Assembly: GCF_003664255.1 (NCBI RefSeq) | Contig: NZ_RCCV01000001.1 | Coordinates: forward strand, 3,720,001 to 3,784,000 | Length of the DNA stretch: 64,000 bases | Reading direction: 5' to 3' | Source of the DNA: Micromonospora sp. M71_S20 | Lineage (GTDB): Bacteria; Actinomycetota; Actinomycetes; Mycobacteriales; Micromonosporaceae | Shown: positions 18,220-26,983 of the stretch, in pieces | Position numbering within the stretch: the first letter of the stretch is position 1 | Layout of the letters: each line of letters starts with the position of its first letter | Made by a program: the position numbers and the translations under genes | Notes under the pieces: model-generated | Told to the model about the DNA's origin: nothing | Seen by the model: only the letters and a program-made list of their open reading frames with translations | Databases searched by the model: none

Positions 18220-18293
18220 GCCGCCGACGCGACCGCGTCCGGGCCGGGAGTGGGCACGGGACTCATCTCGAAGGCGTCGTAGTAGTCACTCAT
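18177..18293 (-). CDS. Possible 38-residue peptide gene
   Basis: ATG at 18293 has GGAGGG seven bases upstream. The frame encodes a 38-residue peptide with an acidic, tyrosine-containing start (MSDYYDAFEM) and a Pro/Gly/Ala-rich remainder, ending at TAG. It contains no Cys. Its last third is antisense to the end of the preceding gene. It could be a small protein or RiPP-like precursor, or chance; no modification enzyme is nearby. Confidence 0.35.
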   Translation of the reverse strand: MSDYYDAFEMSPVPTPGPDAVASAAHPGLGGDGQLLPA

Positions 18294-18326
18294 GCATCCA
18301 CCCTCCGGCCTCACGCACAGTGAGGT

Positions 18327-19092
18327 TCAAGCCGGATCTGTTGCGATCGCCTGCATCGTCGCCTCCTGCGTGCCCACCGCCTCGATCACCGAGTGCGCGC
18401 CGAGCCCGTCCGTGAGCTCCTTAATCTTTGCCACGCCCTCCTCGCCACGCTCCTCGACGATGTCGGTCGCGCCGTAGAACCGAGCGAGCTTCTGCCGCTC
18501 GGGGTGCCGCGACATCGCGATGATCCGCTGCGCGCTGCCTGGCGGCGAGAACCCCCAACAGCCCGACGGCTCCGTCACCGACCACCGCCACGGTCTTGCC
18601 CGGGCCGACCCCGGCGGCCACGGCGACGAACCAGCCGGTGCCCAGCACGTCGGACGCGGCCAGCAGCGACGGGATCAGCTCCGGGTCCGGCTGGCCGGGC
18701 GTGGCCAGGAGGGTGCCATCGGCCAAGGGGATGCGGGCCTTCTCGGCCTGAGTGCCGATCGTGTGCGCCACGAAGGAGCCGTGGACGCACTTGGACTGGT
18801 AGCCGGCCCGGCAGATCTCGCACGTGTTGTCGGAGATCACGAACGATCCGACGACGAAGTCGCCAACCTTGACGGTCTTCACGTCGGAGCCGATCTCCTC
18901 GATGACGCCCACGTACTCGTGCCCCATCACCTGGTGGTCGGCAGGCTCGACGCCCCGGTAGGGCCACAGGTCCGACCCGCAGATGCACGTCGCGGTCAGC
19001 CGGACGATCGCGTCCGTAGGCTCAATGATCCTGGGACCGTCACGCTCCTCCACCCGGACGACACCGGCGGTGTGCATGATCACTCCACGCAT
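18327..19092 (-). pseudogene. Zinc-dependent alcohol dehydrogenase, frameshifted and truncated
   Basis: ATG at 19092 follows GAGGAG. The reading gives a medium-chain zinc alcohol dehydrogenase with catalytic Cys in 'TCICGSDLWPYRG', 'MGHEYVG', structural cysteines in 'CEICRAGYQSKC', and nucleotide-binding 'VVGDGAVGLLGVLAARQ'. Near 18545-18550 the frame shifts; the second frame continues 'RIIAMSRHPERQKLARFYGA' and stops after 'TMQAIATDPA'. The last 90-100 residues of the fold are missing. Both lesions indicate a dead gene. Confidence 0.88.
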
Positions 19093-19367
19093 CAGGTGTC
19101 TCCTCGCTCGTGCATCGACTCGCGGCACCGGATGCCGCCCGAACAGCACAGCAACCGCGCCGTCGCGATCCATCGAACCCCGGGAACCGTCCCGCCTGGG
19201 AGGGGCCAACAACACTTCCCAGCCTGATGCCGCCACGACCGGTCGCGGCGGCGGTCGGGTGAGCAGCTGGCCGTACGCCTCGAGGGAGGGCGGCGGCCGG
19301 GTGCCGGCGAGCCGATGGCCTGCGGTTGGCGGGCACGGCTGGCGCCGAGAGGCCGTAGACTCCCGCG

Positions 19368-19853
19368 ATGGCCAACGGGCGATGGATACTGCTGGTCTCG
19401 ATGGTGCTGATCGGTCCGCTGCTGTGGTGGACCGGCGTGGCCAGCGCCGCCTACGCCGCCAACGGCGCTTTACCGCCCGGCGACGCGACCCTGCCGTACG
19501 CCGTCTCCAACTACCGCAGCGGCGGGCTGAGCATGACCGGCCTCTTCGCCTTCCTCAATCTGCTGCTGATCTCGGTGCTGCTGCCGACGGACCGGCAGGT
19601 GCGCGAAGGCCGGACCGGCACGCTCGTCCGCGCGATCGTCGGAGCGGTTCTCGTCACGGGCATGGCCTGGTTCGAATACCGGTTCAGTCCGGTGACCTAC
19701 AACTGGAGCGGCGACCTGGACGCCCGGGACCTGGTCGAGGACCATCTCAGGCCCTGGCACCCGGCGGTCGGGACCCTCTGGATCGTCCTCAACGCGGCGG
19801 CCGCCGCCTCGATCGGCGTGCGGCTCGTGGTGATCCGTCGGCTGCGACGCTGA
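19368..19853 (+). CDS. Small multi-span membrane protein, unknown
   Basis: A 161-residue protein with four hydrophobic segments (about 5-30, 55-75, 85-105 and 130-155), and a conserved-looking aromatic stretch 'FEYRFSPVTYNWSGD' between the last two. No family recognised. Codon use is typical of the neighbourhood. It is divergent from the dead dehydrogenase; the 275 bp between them hold no clear gene. Confidence 0.65.
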   Translation: MANGRWILLVSMVLIGPLLWWTGVASAAYAANGALPPGDATLPYAVSNYRSGGLSMTGLFAFLNLLLISVLLPTDRQVREGRTGTLVRAIVGAVLVTGMAWFEYRFSPVTYNWSGDLDARDLVEDHLRPWHPAVGTLWIVLNAAAAASIGVRLVVIRRLRR

Positions 19854-19927
19854 CAGATGAAGATCCCGTTCCGCGCCCGGCTCCTCGCTTTGTCGGCCGG
19901 GCTCACCGGTCAACGATGCGCAGCCTG

Positions 19928-20167
19928 CTAGCCGCCCCTGCCGGCACTCGGGCTGGTCTCGGGCACCGCAGTCGTCGCTTCGTCGGCGGGGCCGGTGGGT
20001 CTCCGCCGCCCTGCGAGAACGATCAGTCCGGCCAGCAGAAGCACAAGCCACAGCGGCACCAGCAGGGGAGCGAGTGCCCGCCAGATGGGCCACACCGGCT
20101 CGGCGAGCCCGTCCGTGAACAGGTCCGCCCAGGTGAGGGCGGCGCCCGGGAGCATGGCGACCGTCAC
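19928..20167 (-). CDS. Small membrane protein, translationally coupled to upstream gene
   Basis: A 79-residue protein if GTG at 20167 is used, which gives a GTGA overlap with the stop of the upstream gene. Starts at 20191 or 20224 would overlap that gene more deeply. One long hydrophobic stretch (about 25-50) may be two short spans, followed by a polar tail. Function unknown. Confidence 0.6.
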   Translation of the reverse strand: MTVAMLPGAALTWADLFTDGLAEPVWPIWRALAPLLVPLWLVLLLAGLIVLAGRRRPTGPADEATTAVPETSPSAGRGG

Positions 20168-20538
20168 CAGCGTGCGGACCAGCCGTCGCATGGGTCGCCC
20201 GGCAACCGACGAAGGTTCTGCCACCCCCGCGTTGCGGCGCTGCGCCGTAGCTGGTCCGAGAGCGCGCAGTCGGCGCGGACGCCGTAGTGGAAGTCAGCCT
20301 GAGCGGAACCGAAATCGTCAGTGGCCAGGACAACGCCGTACCGGAAGGCGCGTACGAACGAGTGGCCGCCGGTCGGCTCGGCTCCGGGCAGCAGCTCTGC
20401 CGCCACGTCCTGGGCCCGGTCGACGCTGAGCGGTGCGGTGCCGCGACCGCCGTACCAGGAGCCGAGGCTCAGGCCGGCCGTGCCTACGAGCATCGCGCCG
20501 AGCAGCAGCATGGCGACGCCCCGCAGCCGATGTCGCAC
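20164..20538 (-). CDS. Small secreted or anchored protein, unknown
   Basis: A 124-residue protein with an N-terminal hydrophobic helix (about 6-27) and an outer domain with two cysteines ('RADCALSDQ' and 'GDPCDGW') that could form a disulfide. GTG at 20538 is chosen because upstream sequence in this frame is Arg-rich and non-coding in character. It forms a two-gene unit with 19928-20167. Confidence 0.6.
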   Translation of the reverse strand: MRHRLRGVAMLLLGAMLVGTAGLSLGSWYGGRGTAPLSVDRAQDVAAELLPGAEPTGGHSFVRAFRYGVVLATDDFGSAQADFHYGVRADCALSDQLRRSAATRGWQNLRRLPGDPCDGWSARW

Positions 20539-20666
20539 CCGACCCTCGCCTGGTTCTGGTGCGGCACAGCGTAGCCTCGACGGTCGTGCCCCCGTCGCCC
20601 GTTCGGGCGGGCGTCGAGGGCGACGTCGGGCACCTCCTGGACGCGGCGGCCGACAAGCGGCGCTGA

Positions 20667-21320
20667 TCACCCCGGATCGCTGCTCGACGACCTCCGCCCG
20701 TGTGCACACTTCCTGCCTGTGGCGGGCACGTCGGGCGATGACCGAAGCAGGGCGACGACTGCTGCCTCGACGGGCTCGACGACTGGACCGCCATGATCTG
20801 AGGTGTCCACCTCGATGACGGCGTCGACTCCATCTGGCGGCTCGAAGATCGACCGCTTCAGCGCGCCTCGTTGGAACTGAGATTCGAGCTGCCTGTCGAC
20901 AGCCGCGCCTTCGGCCGCTCTGGCCCGGAGTCGTCTCCGGATGACTGCGTCGTCGGCGACGACGTGAACAGCGAGCACTCGGGCGCCGCACGCGAGGAGC
21001 GCATCCAGCAACTCGGGGGACAGCAGCGAGGACTCCACGACGAAGCTCACGCCTGAGGTCGCGAGCAGCCGGGCTGCGTCGGCCATCACGGCCTCAGCGC
21101 GCATACTCACGGGACCGCCGGCGATGTGGAAATCGGAATCGAGCTGAACGACGTCGTCCTCGGTGACGGAAGCGGACGACAGCCCGAGACCGGTCTTGAT
21201 CTCGTCCCGGGACAGGAGCGGCAGTCCGAGGCGGCGCGCCGCCGCAGCGGCAACCGTGGTCTTCCCGGCTCCAGGAGACCCACATACGGCGACCGCCAGC
21301 GGCCTTTCCCTCCCGAACAT
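20667..21320 (-). CDS. P-loop nucleotide kinase-like protein (AAA_33 type)
   Basis: A 217-residue cytoplasmic protein with Walker A 'GSPGAGKTT' (14-22), then 'LPLLSRDEIKTGLG', a lid-like Arg-rich stretch 'RRRLRARAAEG' and 'VIEVDTSD' near the end. The layout is that of AAA_33/zeta-toxin-like or adenylate-kinase-like phosphotransferases acting on small substrates. The substrate cannot be predicted. It is a single gene; no antitoxin-like partner lies next to it. Confidence 0.75.
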   Translation of the reverse strand: MFGRERPLAVAVCGSPGAGKTTVAAAAARRLGLPLLSRDEIKTGLGLSSASVTEDDVVQLDSDFHIAGGPVSMRAEAVMADAARLLATSGVSFVVESSLLSPELLDALLACGARVLAVHVVADDAVIRRRLRARAAEGAAVDRQLESQFQRGALKRSIFEPPDGVDAVIEVDTSDHGGPVVEPVEAAVVALLRSSPDVPATGRKCAHGRRSSSSDPG

Positions 21321-21432
21321 CCGCCGATGATGTCAAAGGGCCCCCCTTCAGGGTGTCGAGAATGTGGCGCTGGCTCCGTCCCAGGGACACCAGCGCCCGG
21401 GACGGGCCGCGCGACGAAGAAGGAGCACCACC

Positions 21433-21819
21433 ATGACCGAGGGGACGGACCGCAGGAGCCCGGGGGCCGCGGCAGTGAGAGAGCTTCAGGGGGTCGCTCG
21501 GTTCACGTTTCACGAGGGAAAGCTCGAGGAGTTCAAGCGCCTGTCCGCTCAATGCATGGAGATCGTGCGGACCAAGGACACCGGAACGCTGCAATACGAC
21601 ATCCACTTCAACGACGACCAGTCCGAGTGCATCGTCCTCGAGCGGTACCGGGACTCCGAGGCGCTCATCGAGCACACGGCGCATGTCGCTGACCTGATGC
21701 AGGCGATCCTTGCGACGGGCTCCGTCTCCGGCGAACTCCTCGGTGAGCCGAGCGCAGAGCTCAGAGCGAAGCTGGACGGCAGCGAGGTCCGTCTCTTCAC
21801 GCCCTTCCAGTCGATGTAG
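21433..21819 (+). CDS. Antibiotic biosynthesis monooxygenase (ABM) domain protein
   Basis: A 128-residue protein with a ferredoxin-like ABM domain: 'GVARFTFHEGKLEEFKRL', 'DTGTLQYDIHFNDDQSECIVLERYRDSEALIEH'-like spacing (shown here only in part) and 'FTPFQSM' at the end. ABM proteins are small oxygenases or stress proteins acting on quinones or heme. ATG at 21433 has AAGGAG upstream. It is convergent with the MFS gene at 21850. Confidence 0.8.
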   Translation: MTEGTDRRSPGAAAVRELQGVARFTFHEGKLEEFKRLSAQCMEIVRTKDTGTLQYDIHFNDDQSECIVLERYRDSEALIEHTAHVADLMQAILATGSVSGELLGEPSAELRAKLDGSEVRLFTPFQSM

Positions 21820-21849
21820 CTCGCCGGCTCGGGCCGTCGAGGATCTCCC

Positions 21850-23286
21850 TCAGGCCGCGGTCGGGACGGACGCGGGGGAGGGGGCCGCGGTCGCGGCGGA
21901 GCCACGACGCACGCCGAGGGCGGTGACGAGCACGGCGACGACCGCGAACACCACCGGGACGACGAGCCCGTGACGGATCGCCGTCAGATCGAGCCCGTCC
22001 CCCGGTGCGCCGTCGGCCGCCGCGGCGCTGACCGCGGTCACCGCCGAGATGCCGAGCGCCGTGCCGAACTGCATCGACGTGTACAGCAGGCCGCCGGCCA
22101 GCCCGTGCTCGCGCTCGTCGATGCCGTCGGTGGCTGCCATGGTCAGGGGCCCGTAGGCGAGCGAGAACGCCAGGCCGATCAGGAGCATGCCGGGCAGCAT
22201 GGCCGCGTACGTCCAGTCGGCCGAGAGCGGCAGGAACAGCGCGTACGCGAGGACGGCCGACAGCACGCCGCCGAGCAGGACCCGCACGTTGCCGAACCGG
22301 TTGACCAGCCGGGGCGTCAGCGTGGGAGACAGGATCATGTCCATCGCGACGACGAGCATCGCCAGACCGGTCTGCAGTGGACTCCATCCCCGCAGCTCCT
22401 GCAGGTAGATCGTGATCATGAACTGGAAGCCGGCGAAGGCACCCAGGAACAGCAGTGCGCCGACGTTGGTGCGCACGAGTGGCCCGGAGCGGAGGATGCC
22501 CAACCGCACCAGCGGGTTGGCCGACCGCCGCTCGATCACGACGAAGGCCGCCACGAGGACCAGACCGGCGGCGAACACCCCGGCCGTGGCGCCCGGACCC
22601 TCGCCGGCGTGCTCCAGGCGCACCACGCCGTAGGCGAGCAGCAGCATCGCGCCCGTGATGCTCAGCGCGCCGGCGATGTCGAACCCGCCAGCCGGACCGG
22701 CATCCTCCGCCGTGCCCCTGAGCAGGACGATCGCGGCCAGGAGGATGACCGTGGCGAGGAGGACCGGGGCGAAGAACACCCAGCGCCAACCGATGGAGGC
22801 CAGCAGGCCGCCGGCGACCAGGCCCAGCGAGAAGCCGCCCGCGCCGATGCCTGCGTACACGCCCAGGGCCCTGGTGCGTTGCGGCCCCTCGGGAAAGGCC
22901 CCGGTAGCCAGGGCCAGCCCGGCGGGCGTCATGAACGCGGCGGCGACGCCGGTGACGAAGCGCGCCACCAGCAGCATCCAGCCCTCGGTGGCGAGACCGC
23001 CGAGGCCGGAGAAGGCGAGGAAGACAACGAGCCCCAGCAGGAACATCCGGCGGCGGCCGAGCAGGTCCGCCGCCCGCCCGCCCAGCAGCATGAAGCCGCC
23101 GTAGCCGAGGACGTACGCGCTCACCACGCCGCTGAGCGTCCCGGTCGACAGCCCGAGGTCCGCCCGGATCGCCGGCAGCGCCACGTTCAGCATCGCGACG
23201 TCGATTCCCTCCAGGAAGATCGCCCCGCAGAGCACGAGCAACACACTCCACGCCCGGGTGTCCGTGCGGCCGCTTGACGTAGCCAT
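21850..23286 (-). CDS. DHA2-family MFS drug exporter
   Basis: A 478-residue MFS protein with about 14 hydrophobic segments. 'GGRAADLLGRRRMFLLGL' is the loop 2-3 motif, and 'PAGLALATGAFPEGPQRTRALG' plus 'SLGLVAGGLLASIGWRWVFF' match the EmrB/QacA drug:H+ antiporter family. It is divergent from an HxlR regulator across about 100 bp, a common arrangement in which the regulator represses the pump until a toxic compound appears. Confidence 0.9.
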   Translation of the reverse strand: MATSSGRTDTRAWSVLLVLCGAIFLEGIDVAMLNVALPAIRADLGLSTGTLSGVVSAYVLGYGGFMLLGGRAADLLGRRRMFLLGLVVFLAFSGLGGLATEGWMLLVARFVTGVAAAFMTPAGLALATGAFPEGPQRTRALGVYAGIGAGGFSLGLVAGGLLASIGWRWVFFAPVLLATVILLAAIVLLRGTAEDAGPAGGFDIAGALSITGAMLLLAYGVVRLEHAGEGPGATAGVFAAGLVLVAAFVVIERRSANPLVRLGILRSGPLVRTNVGALLFLGAFAGFQFMITIYLQELRGWSPLQTGLAMLVVAMDMILSPTLTPRLVNRFGNVRVLLGGVLSAVLAYALFLPLSADWTYAAMLPGMLLIGLAFSLAYGPLTMAATDGIDEREHGLAGGLLYTSMQFGTALGISAVTAVSAAAADGAPGDGLDLTAIRHGLVVPVVFAVVAVLVTALGVRRGSAATAAPSPASVPTAA

Positions 23287-23387
23287 GATCCATCGACCCT
23301 TCTCGCTCACCGGGCTGCTCACGGTTCTTCTCGTGCACGCCGGTTCCTTCTTGTAACCAGGTGCATCGTCGGGCACCATCGGTGGCC

Positions 23388-23894
23388 ATGGAAGACGGAA
23401 CTTTGCGGTCCCCTGGTAACTGCGGGGATACCGACGCCAACTACGACGTGTTCCAGTGGGACACCAGGGAGGACTGTGAGGTCCGCCAGATCCTGGACCG
23501 CGTGGCGGACAAGTGGTCCCTGCTGGTGATCGCGCTCCTCGACCAGCAGAGCCTCCGCTTCACCGAGCTGCGCCGGCAGATCGACGGGATCAGCCAGCGG
23601 ATGCTCGCGCGTACGCTGCGGCACCTCGAACGTGACGGCCTGGTGAGCCGCACGGTGTTTCCGACGGTGCCGCCCCGGGTCGACTACGCACTCACCCCCC
23701 TCGGGGCGACCCTGCACGAGACGATCCGGACCCTGGTGACCTGGACGGAGACGCACCAGAACGAGATCGCCGCCGCCCGCGCCGCCTACGACGTACGGGC
23801 GGCCGCGGAGCGGGACGAGGCGCACCGGGAGGCGGGGGAACGGGAGAGGATCGCCCGGCAGGCGACGGCGGGATCACGAGGACGGACGGCCTGA
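23388..23894 (+). CDS. HxlR-family transcriptional regulator
   Basis: A 168-residue regulator. The winged helix includes 'CEVRQILDRVADKWSLLVI', 'LRFTELRRQIDGISQRMLA' and 'TLRHLERDGLVSR', the core of HxlR proteins, which often sense oxidants or aldehydes. It is extended by a charged C-terminal tail of about 40 residues. It probably controls the divergent DHA2 exporter. Confidence 0.88.
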   Translation: MEDGTLRSPGNCGDTDANYDVFQWDTREDCEVRQILDRVADKWSLLVIALLDQQSLRFTELRRQIDGISQRMLARTLRHLERDGLVSRTVFPTVPPRVDYALTPLGATLHETIRTLVTWTETHQNEIAAARAAYDVRAAAERDEAHREAGERERIARQATAGSRGRTA

Positions 23895-24009
23895 CCGGCG
23901 GCGTGCGGCGACCCAGCGGCCACCGCACCGGCTCGTCGACGAAGAGCTGAGGAACAAGAACCGGGATCTCGCCGGTAGGGCGTGCGTCGGCGCGTAGATC
24001 GCCGCCCGG

Positions 24010-24245
24010 GCCACCAGGGCGGGCTTCGCGGGCATCGCAGTGGGGCTGGCTCAAGTACGCGATGTGCTCGGCGAGATCCGAGCTCGAACGCGCCATCACC
24101 GCCGGCCTGCCGGCGAGGTGGGTCATCGTGGACGAGGCATACGGGCAGGACTCGAAGTTCCAGGGTTGCAGCAGCACAGGATGGGCTACGTCTTCGCCGT
24201 GTCCCGCAACGCGGAGTGCCGGCAACCGAGTGCCGGTCGCGGCTG
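24010..24245 (+). pseudogene. IS701-type transposase remnant
   Basis: Two frames together give 'ERAITAGLPARWVIVDEAYG' then, after a shift near 24165, 'QQHRMGYVFAVSRNAEC'. This corresponds to the middle (DDE) part of IS701-family transposases, with the catalytic Asp in 'VDEAYG'. Both ends are missing. The upstream 115 bp have no gene. Confidence 0.7.
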
Positions 24246-24323
24246 AACCCGCCGGGGACCGTCGCCGTTCTGCCGCGAGCGAACCCGCTTGTCTTGTTGC
24301 GGCGCGCTGCGGAGGATCGGTGA

Positions 24324-24677
24324 ATGGATCTCCTCACCGCGGAGCGGCAACTCCAAGCCGCCCAGCGCGCCGCCGACGTCGAGTCCCTCGACGCGCTACT
24401 GCACCCGCAGGTCGTGGGCGCCGGACCGGACGGCACGGTCTTTACGAAGGAAGACGACTTGGAGAGCTACCGCTCCGGTGCACTGCGAATCACCAGCCTG
24501 GTGGAGGAGTCGCTCGACGTCCAGGAAGACGGTCAGACTGGGGTGACTCGCATGGTCGCTGCGGTGGATGCCGTTCAGGGCGGTGCCGCTATGTCCGCGC
24601 GGTTGCGCTACACCCGACTCTGGGTGCGTGAGGACGGCAACTGGCGGGTGTTGGCCGCCACCTTCGTCCCGGTCTAG
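24324..24677 (+). CDS. SnoaL/NTF2-like protein (DUF4440 type)
   Basis: A 117-residue cone-shaped-fold protein: 'AAQRAADVESLDALLHPQVV', 'VFTKEDDLESYRSGALRI' and a final 'RYTRLWVREDGNWRVLAATF'. This is full length for the family, whose members include small enzymes, binding proteins and resistance factors. It lies between two transposase remnants (24010-24245 and 24680-24910), which suggests it arrived or moved with mobile DNA. Confidence 0.8.
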   Translation: MDLLTAERQLQAAQRAADVESLDALLHPQVVGAGPDGTVFTKEDDLESYRSGALRITSLVEESLDVQEDGQTGVTRMVAAVDAVQGGAAMSARLRYTRLWVREDGNWRVLAATFVPV

Positions 24678-24679
24678 TG

Positions 24680-24910
24680 AGCCTTTTCGACTGCCGTGTA
24701 CCGGGTTCTCGAGGTGATGAAGGACGAGGATGGAGTGCACGATCGCGGTGGCGCGGCGTGGGCAGCAGCGCAGCTTCGTCAGGACTTTCCAGGTTTTGAG
24801 GGTGGCGTCGGCGCGTTCACCGATGGCGCGGATGCGGGCGTGAGCGCGGTTGACCTTCTTCTGCCAGTGGGACAGTTTCGGTCGGTAGGGGTGATGATGG
24901 ATAAACGCCG
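24680..24910 (-). pseudogene. IS5-family transposase C-terminal remnant
   Basis: The minus strand reads 'HHHPYRPKLSHWQKKVNRAH', 'RIRAIGERADATLKTWKVL' and 'LRCCPRRATAIVHSILVLHH', the C-terminal end of IS5-group DDE transposases with the catalytic Glu in 'GERAD'. No N-terminal part is present and the frame runs into the SnoaL-like gene without the normal stop. Confidence 0.8.
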
Positions 24911-24956
24911 AACGGCGGCCCGCTGAACCAGTCAGGCCGCCGTGGCAAAGCGTGGA

Positions 24957-25160
24957 TCAGAGGGAGCGGATATCCGACGCCTGCGGGCCCTTCGGGCCCT
25001 GGGTGATGTCGAACTCCACCCGCTGGTTCTCCTCGAGGCTGCGGAAGCCGCTCGCCGAGATCGCCGAGAAATGGGCGAAAACGTCGGCACCGCCGCCGTC
25101 CTGGCTGATGAAGCCAAAGCCCTTGTCGCCGTTGAACCACTTCACGGTACCAGTAGCCAT
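24957..25160 (-). CDS. cspA: Cold-shock protein
   Basis: A 67-residue cold-shock domain with RNA-binding motifs '[11 protein letters not shown]' (RNP1) and '[10 protein letters not shown]' (RNP2). ATG at 25160 follows AAGGAG. These proteins bind single-stranded RNA and act as RNA chaperones during cold or growth. The gene has an about 95-nt leader after a terminator-like hairpin at 25256-25290. Confidence 0.95.
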   Translation of the reverse strand: MATGTVKWFNGDKGFGFISQDGGGADVFAHFSAISASGFRSLEENQRVEFDITQGPKGPQASDIRSL

Positions 25161-25255
25161 GTCTGCTCCTTCGCAGGCTGTTGGAGACCGCACTGTGCGG
25201 ACTCGCGCGCCACCGCGTTGATCGCCCGCGCCGGGAACGACACGAAAACGAAAAA

Positions 25256-25290
25256 GCGCCTGAATGGGTTTTAGATAACCCATCAGGCGC
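25256..25290 (-). terminator. Rho-independent-type terminator upstream of the cold-shock gene
   Basis: Arms GCGCCTGAATGGGTT and AACCCATCAGGCGC pair over 14 bp with one bulged A and a 6-base loop. On the minus strand the hairpin is followed by five T. It lies 88 bp after the end of the small gene at 25379 and 95 bp before the cold-shock start, so it either ends the former or acts in the leader of the latter. Confidence 0.7.
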
Positions 25291-25378
25291 CGAAACGTCT
25301 ACGGAAATCAAAACTGCAACTGGGCTAGGTTAGCACAGAATCCGTCGCCCGCCGCCAGCCCCATGCCTGCGGCCTCCG

Positions 25379-25603
25379 TCACAGCACCGCACCGCGGGGC
25401 GCAACTTCGATCGCTGCGACGCCTCGGCCGTAGAGTACGACGAGCCGATCACCGTGTTTGGTGCGCAGCACTCCCGAATCCTGCGCCAGTGTCGAGATCA
25501 CGTGGTCCACAAGCTCGTCCTCGTCGGAGACGTCCGGTTTGTCGTACGTGATGTCCATGCGGTCGCCGCCGATGAGTCGGACGCGTAACACCGTAGTTGC
25601 CAT
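25379..25603 (-). CDS. Small conserved-looking protein, unknown
   Basis: A 74-residue protein starting MATTVLRVRLIGGDRMDITY with a hydrophobic-charged alternation and an acidic middle ('PDVSDEDELVDHV'), suggesting a small alpha/beta fold. No family recognised. A terminator-like hairpin follows 88 bp downstream. Confidence 0.5.
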   Translation of the reverse strand: MATTVLRVRLIGGDRMDITYDKPDVSDEDELVDHVISTLAQDSGVLRTKHGDRLVVLYGRGVAAIEVAPRGAVL

Positions 25604-26339
25604 CTCGTAGAGGCTAGTCGAGTGGGATGCCAGGTGCAGTGGCGCTCGCGGGCTCCTCAGTCGACTCGCGCAGCCACAGGTGCCACCATGCAACCGCTGC
25701 TGTAGGTCGCAATCGCCGACACAGGCGGAGCTCGGACGATGGACCACACCCGGGCGAGCGTGACAATGGACCCGAGACGAGGTGGTGTCGATCATCGCCG
25801 AGAGGGAGCCACATTCATCGCAGTAGTCAGTTCCCTGGGCTGGCAGCGGCACCGCTGCGTGTCGTGCGCGTAGAGTGGGTGGTGGATCAGTTCGTCAACA
25901 TCGTTGGCGGGCCAGCGCCTACCGGGCGCCCTGCCCAGGTCTTCGGCAGTGTCCAGAGGACAACCTCCAGCTGTGAGGGCCGAGCGTTGGCAGACCATCC
26001 GATCGACCTCGACATCCCAGTGTGCTGACGGACAACGCTGCGTCCGTTACAGCGACGACCAGCGACGCCGTGAGGCAAAACGTCATGACCGTCGGCTTGG
26101 CTGGCGTCCAGTGGCTGCTCATCCCCAGCAGGCGGCCCGTCAGGAAACGTCTGCTCCAGGCACAACGACTCACATCCCGACAGAGATCTTGCCCGGTTCA
26201 TGCCGCTTCGCTGGCAGTAACCCGTTAATCGCCCCCAGCGCGGTGGTACGACGGGGCCGTTGCGGCACGGCTGCGGCAGGTAGGCGTCAATCAGACTGGC
26301 CCGAGCGAGCAACACCACCGACACCACAGGAGAAGGACA
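25604..26339. other. Gene-poor stretch
   Basis: I see no convincing gene, repeat or RNA in these 736 bp. Frames on both strands have uneven third-position GC and no family resemblance. Confidence 0.4.
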
Positions 26340-26633
26340 TTGACTTTCTTGTTAGCCCCGCCCGCGGTCTCTCCGTCACCGCTGCGCGAGCCCGCCAAGA
26401 CCCTCCGCGAAAGAGGGGCAAACAGTTTCCACGCCGCGCTCGCCGCAGTCTTGGCCACCGGGTTGGAGGATGCGCTTGAAGCGGGTGACCATCCGAGAGC
26501 GATCAGCTTCATCAACCGCGGCTTCGCGGAAGGAAGCCCACAGCTGGGCTGCGACCTCCTCTGCCGGGCAATTGCGGCCGTCGGGACAGCCCGCACTTGG
26601 ACCGTACAGCTCGCGCCCCTGCGATCACCGTAA
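26340..26633 (+). CDS. Hypothetical 97-residue protein
   Basis: A TTG start at 26340 follows AGGAGAAGG. The protein has a Pro-rich start, then an Ala-rich helix-like region ('SFHAALAAVLATGLEDALEA'). No family recognised and codon bias is only moderate. It may be a small real gene or chance. The following 350 bp (26634-26983) hold nothing I recognise. Confidence 0.35.
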   Translation: MTFLLAPPAVSPSPLREPAKTLRERGANSFHAALAAVLATGLEDALEAGDHPRAISFINRGFAEGSPQLGCDLLCRAIAAVGTARTWTVQLAPLRSP

Positions 26634-26983
26634 CTCCTTGGATCCTCGCAGCCGGCCGCGCTGGGAATCGCTGCCGCACGAGTACCACCCGGCATCCCGT
26701 GACGCCTCCACCGACCGTCAGACTTCCTCACCAGCGTCGAAACCGGGCTCGTAGCACCTCCCGCGGTGCGTGGTGGCGGGCATCATGGTCGGCACGTCGG
26801 TGGGTGGAGTCGCCCGGTCGACCGGCCCGCCGAACCCGGTAATCCACACCGACTCGTGATGCCGGGGAAGTACGGCAGCAGCCGCAGCAGTCGCCCGCTC
26901 GAGAACCCCGTTCGTACTCGCCGAGCCCGATCGCGTCGAAGTCACGGCTCCGGTGGTCAGCCCGGCGGACGGCTCGGGCCGCC

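Noticed and set aside
23351..23420. Inverted GTAACCAGG / CCTGGTAAC operator for the HxlR regulator
   Set aside because: The two are not reverse complements on exact check; no operator claimed.
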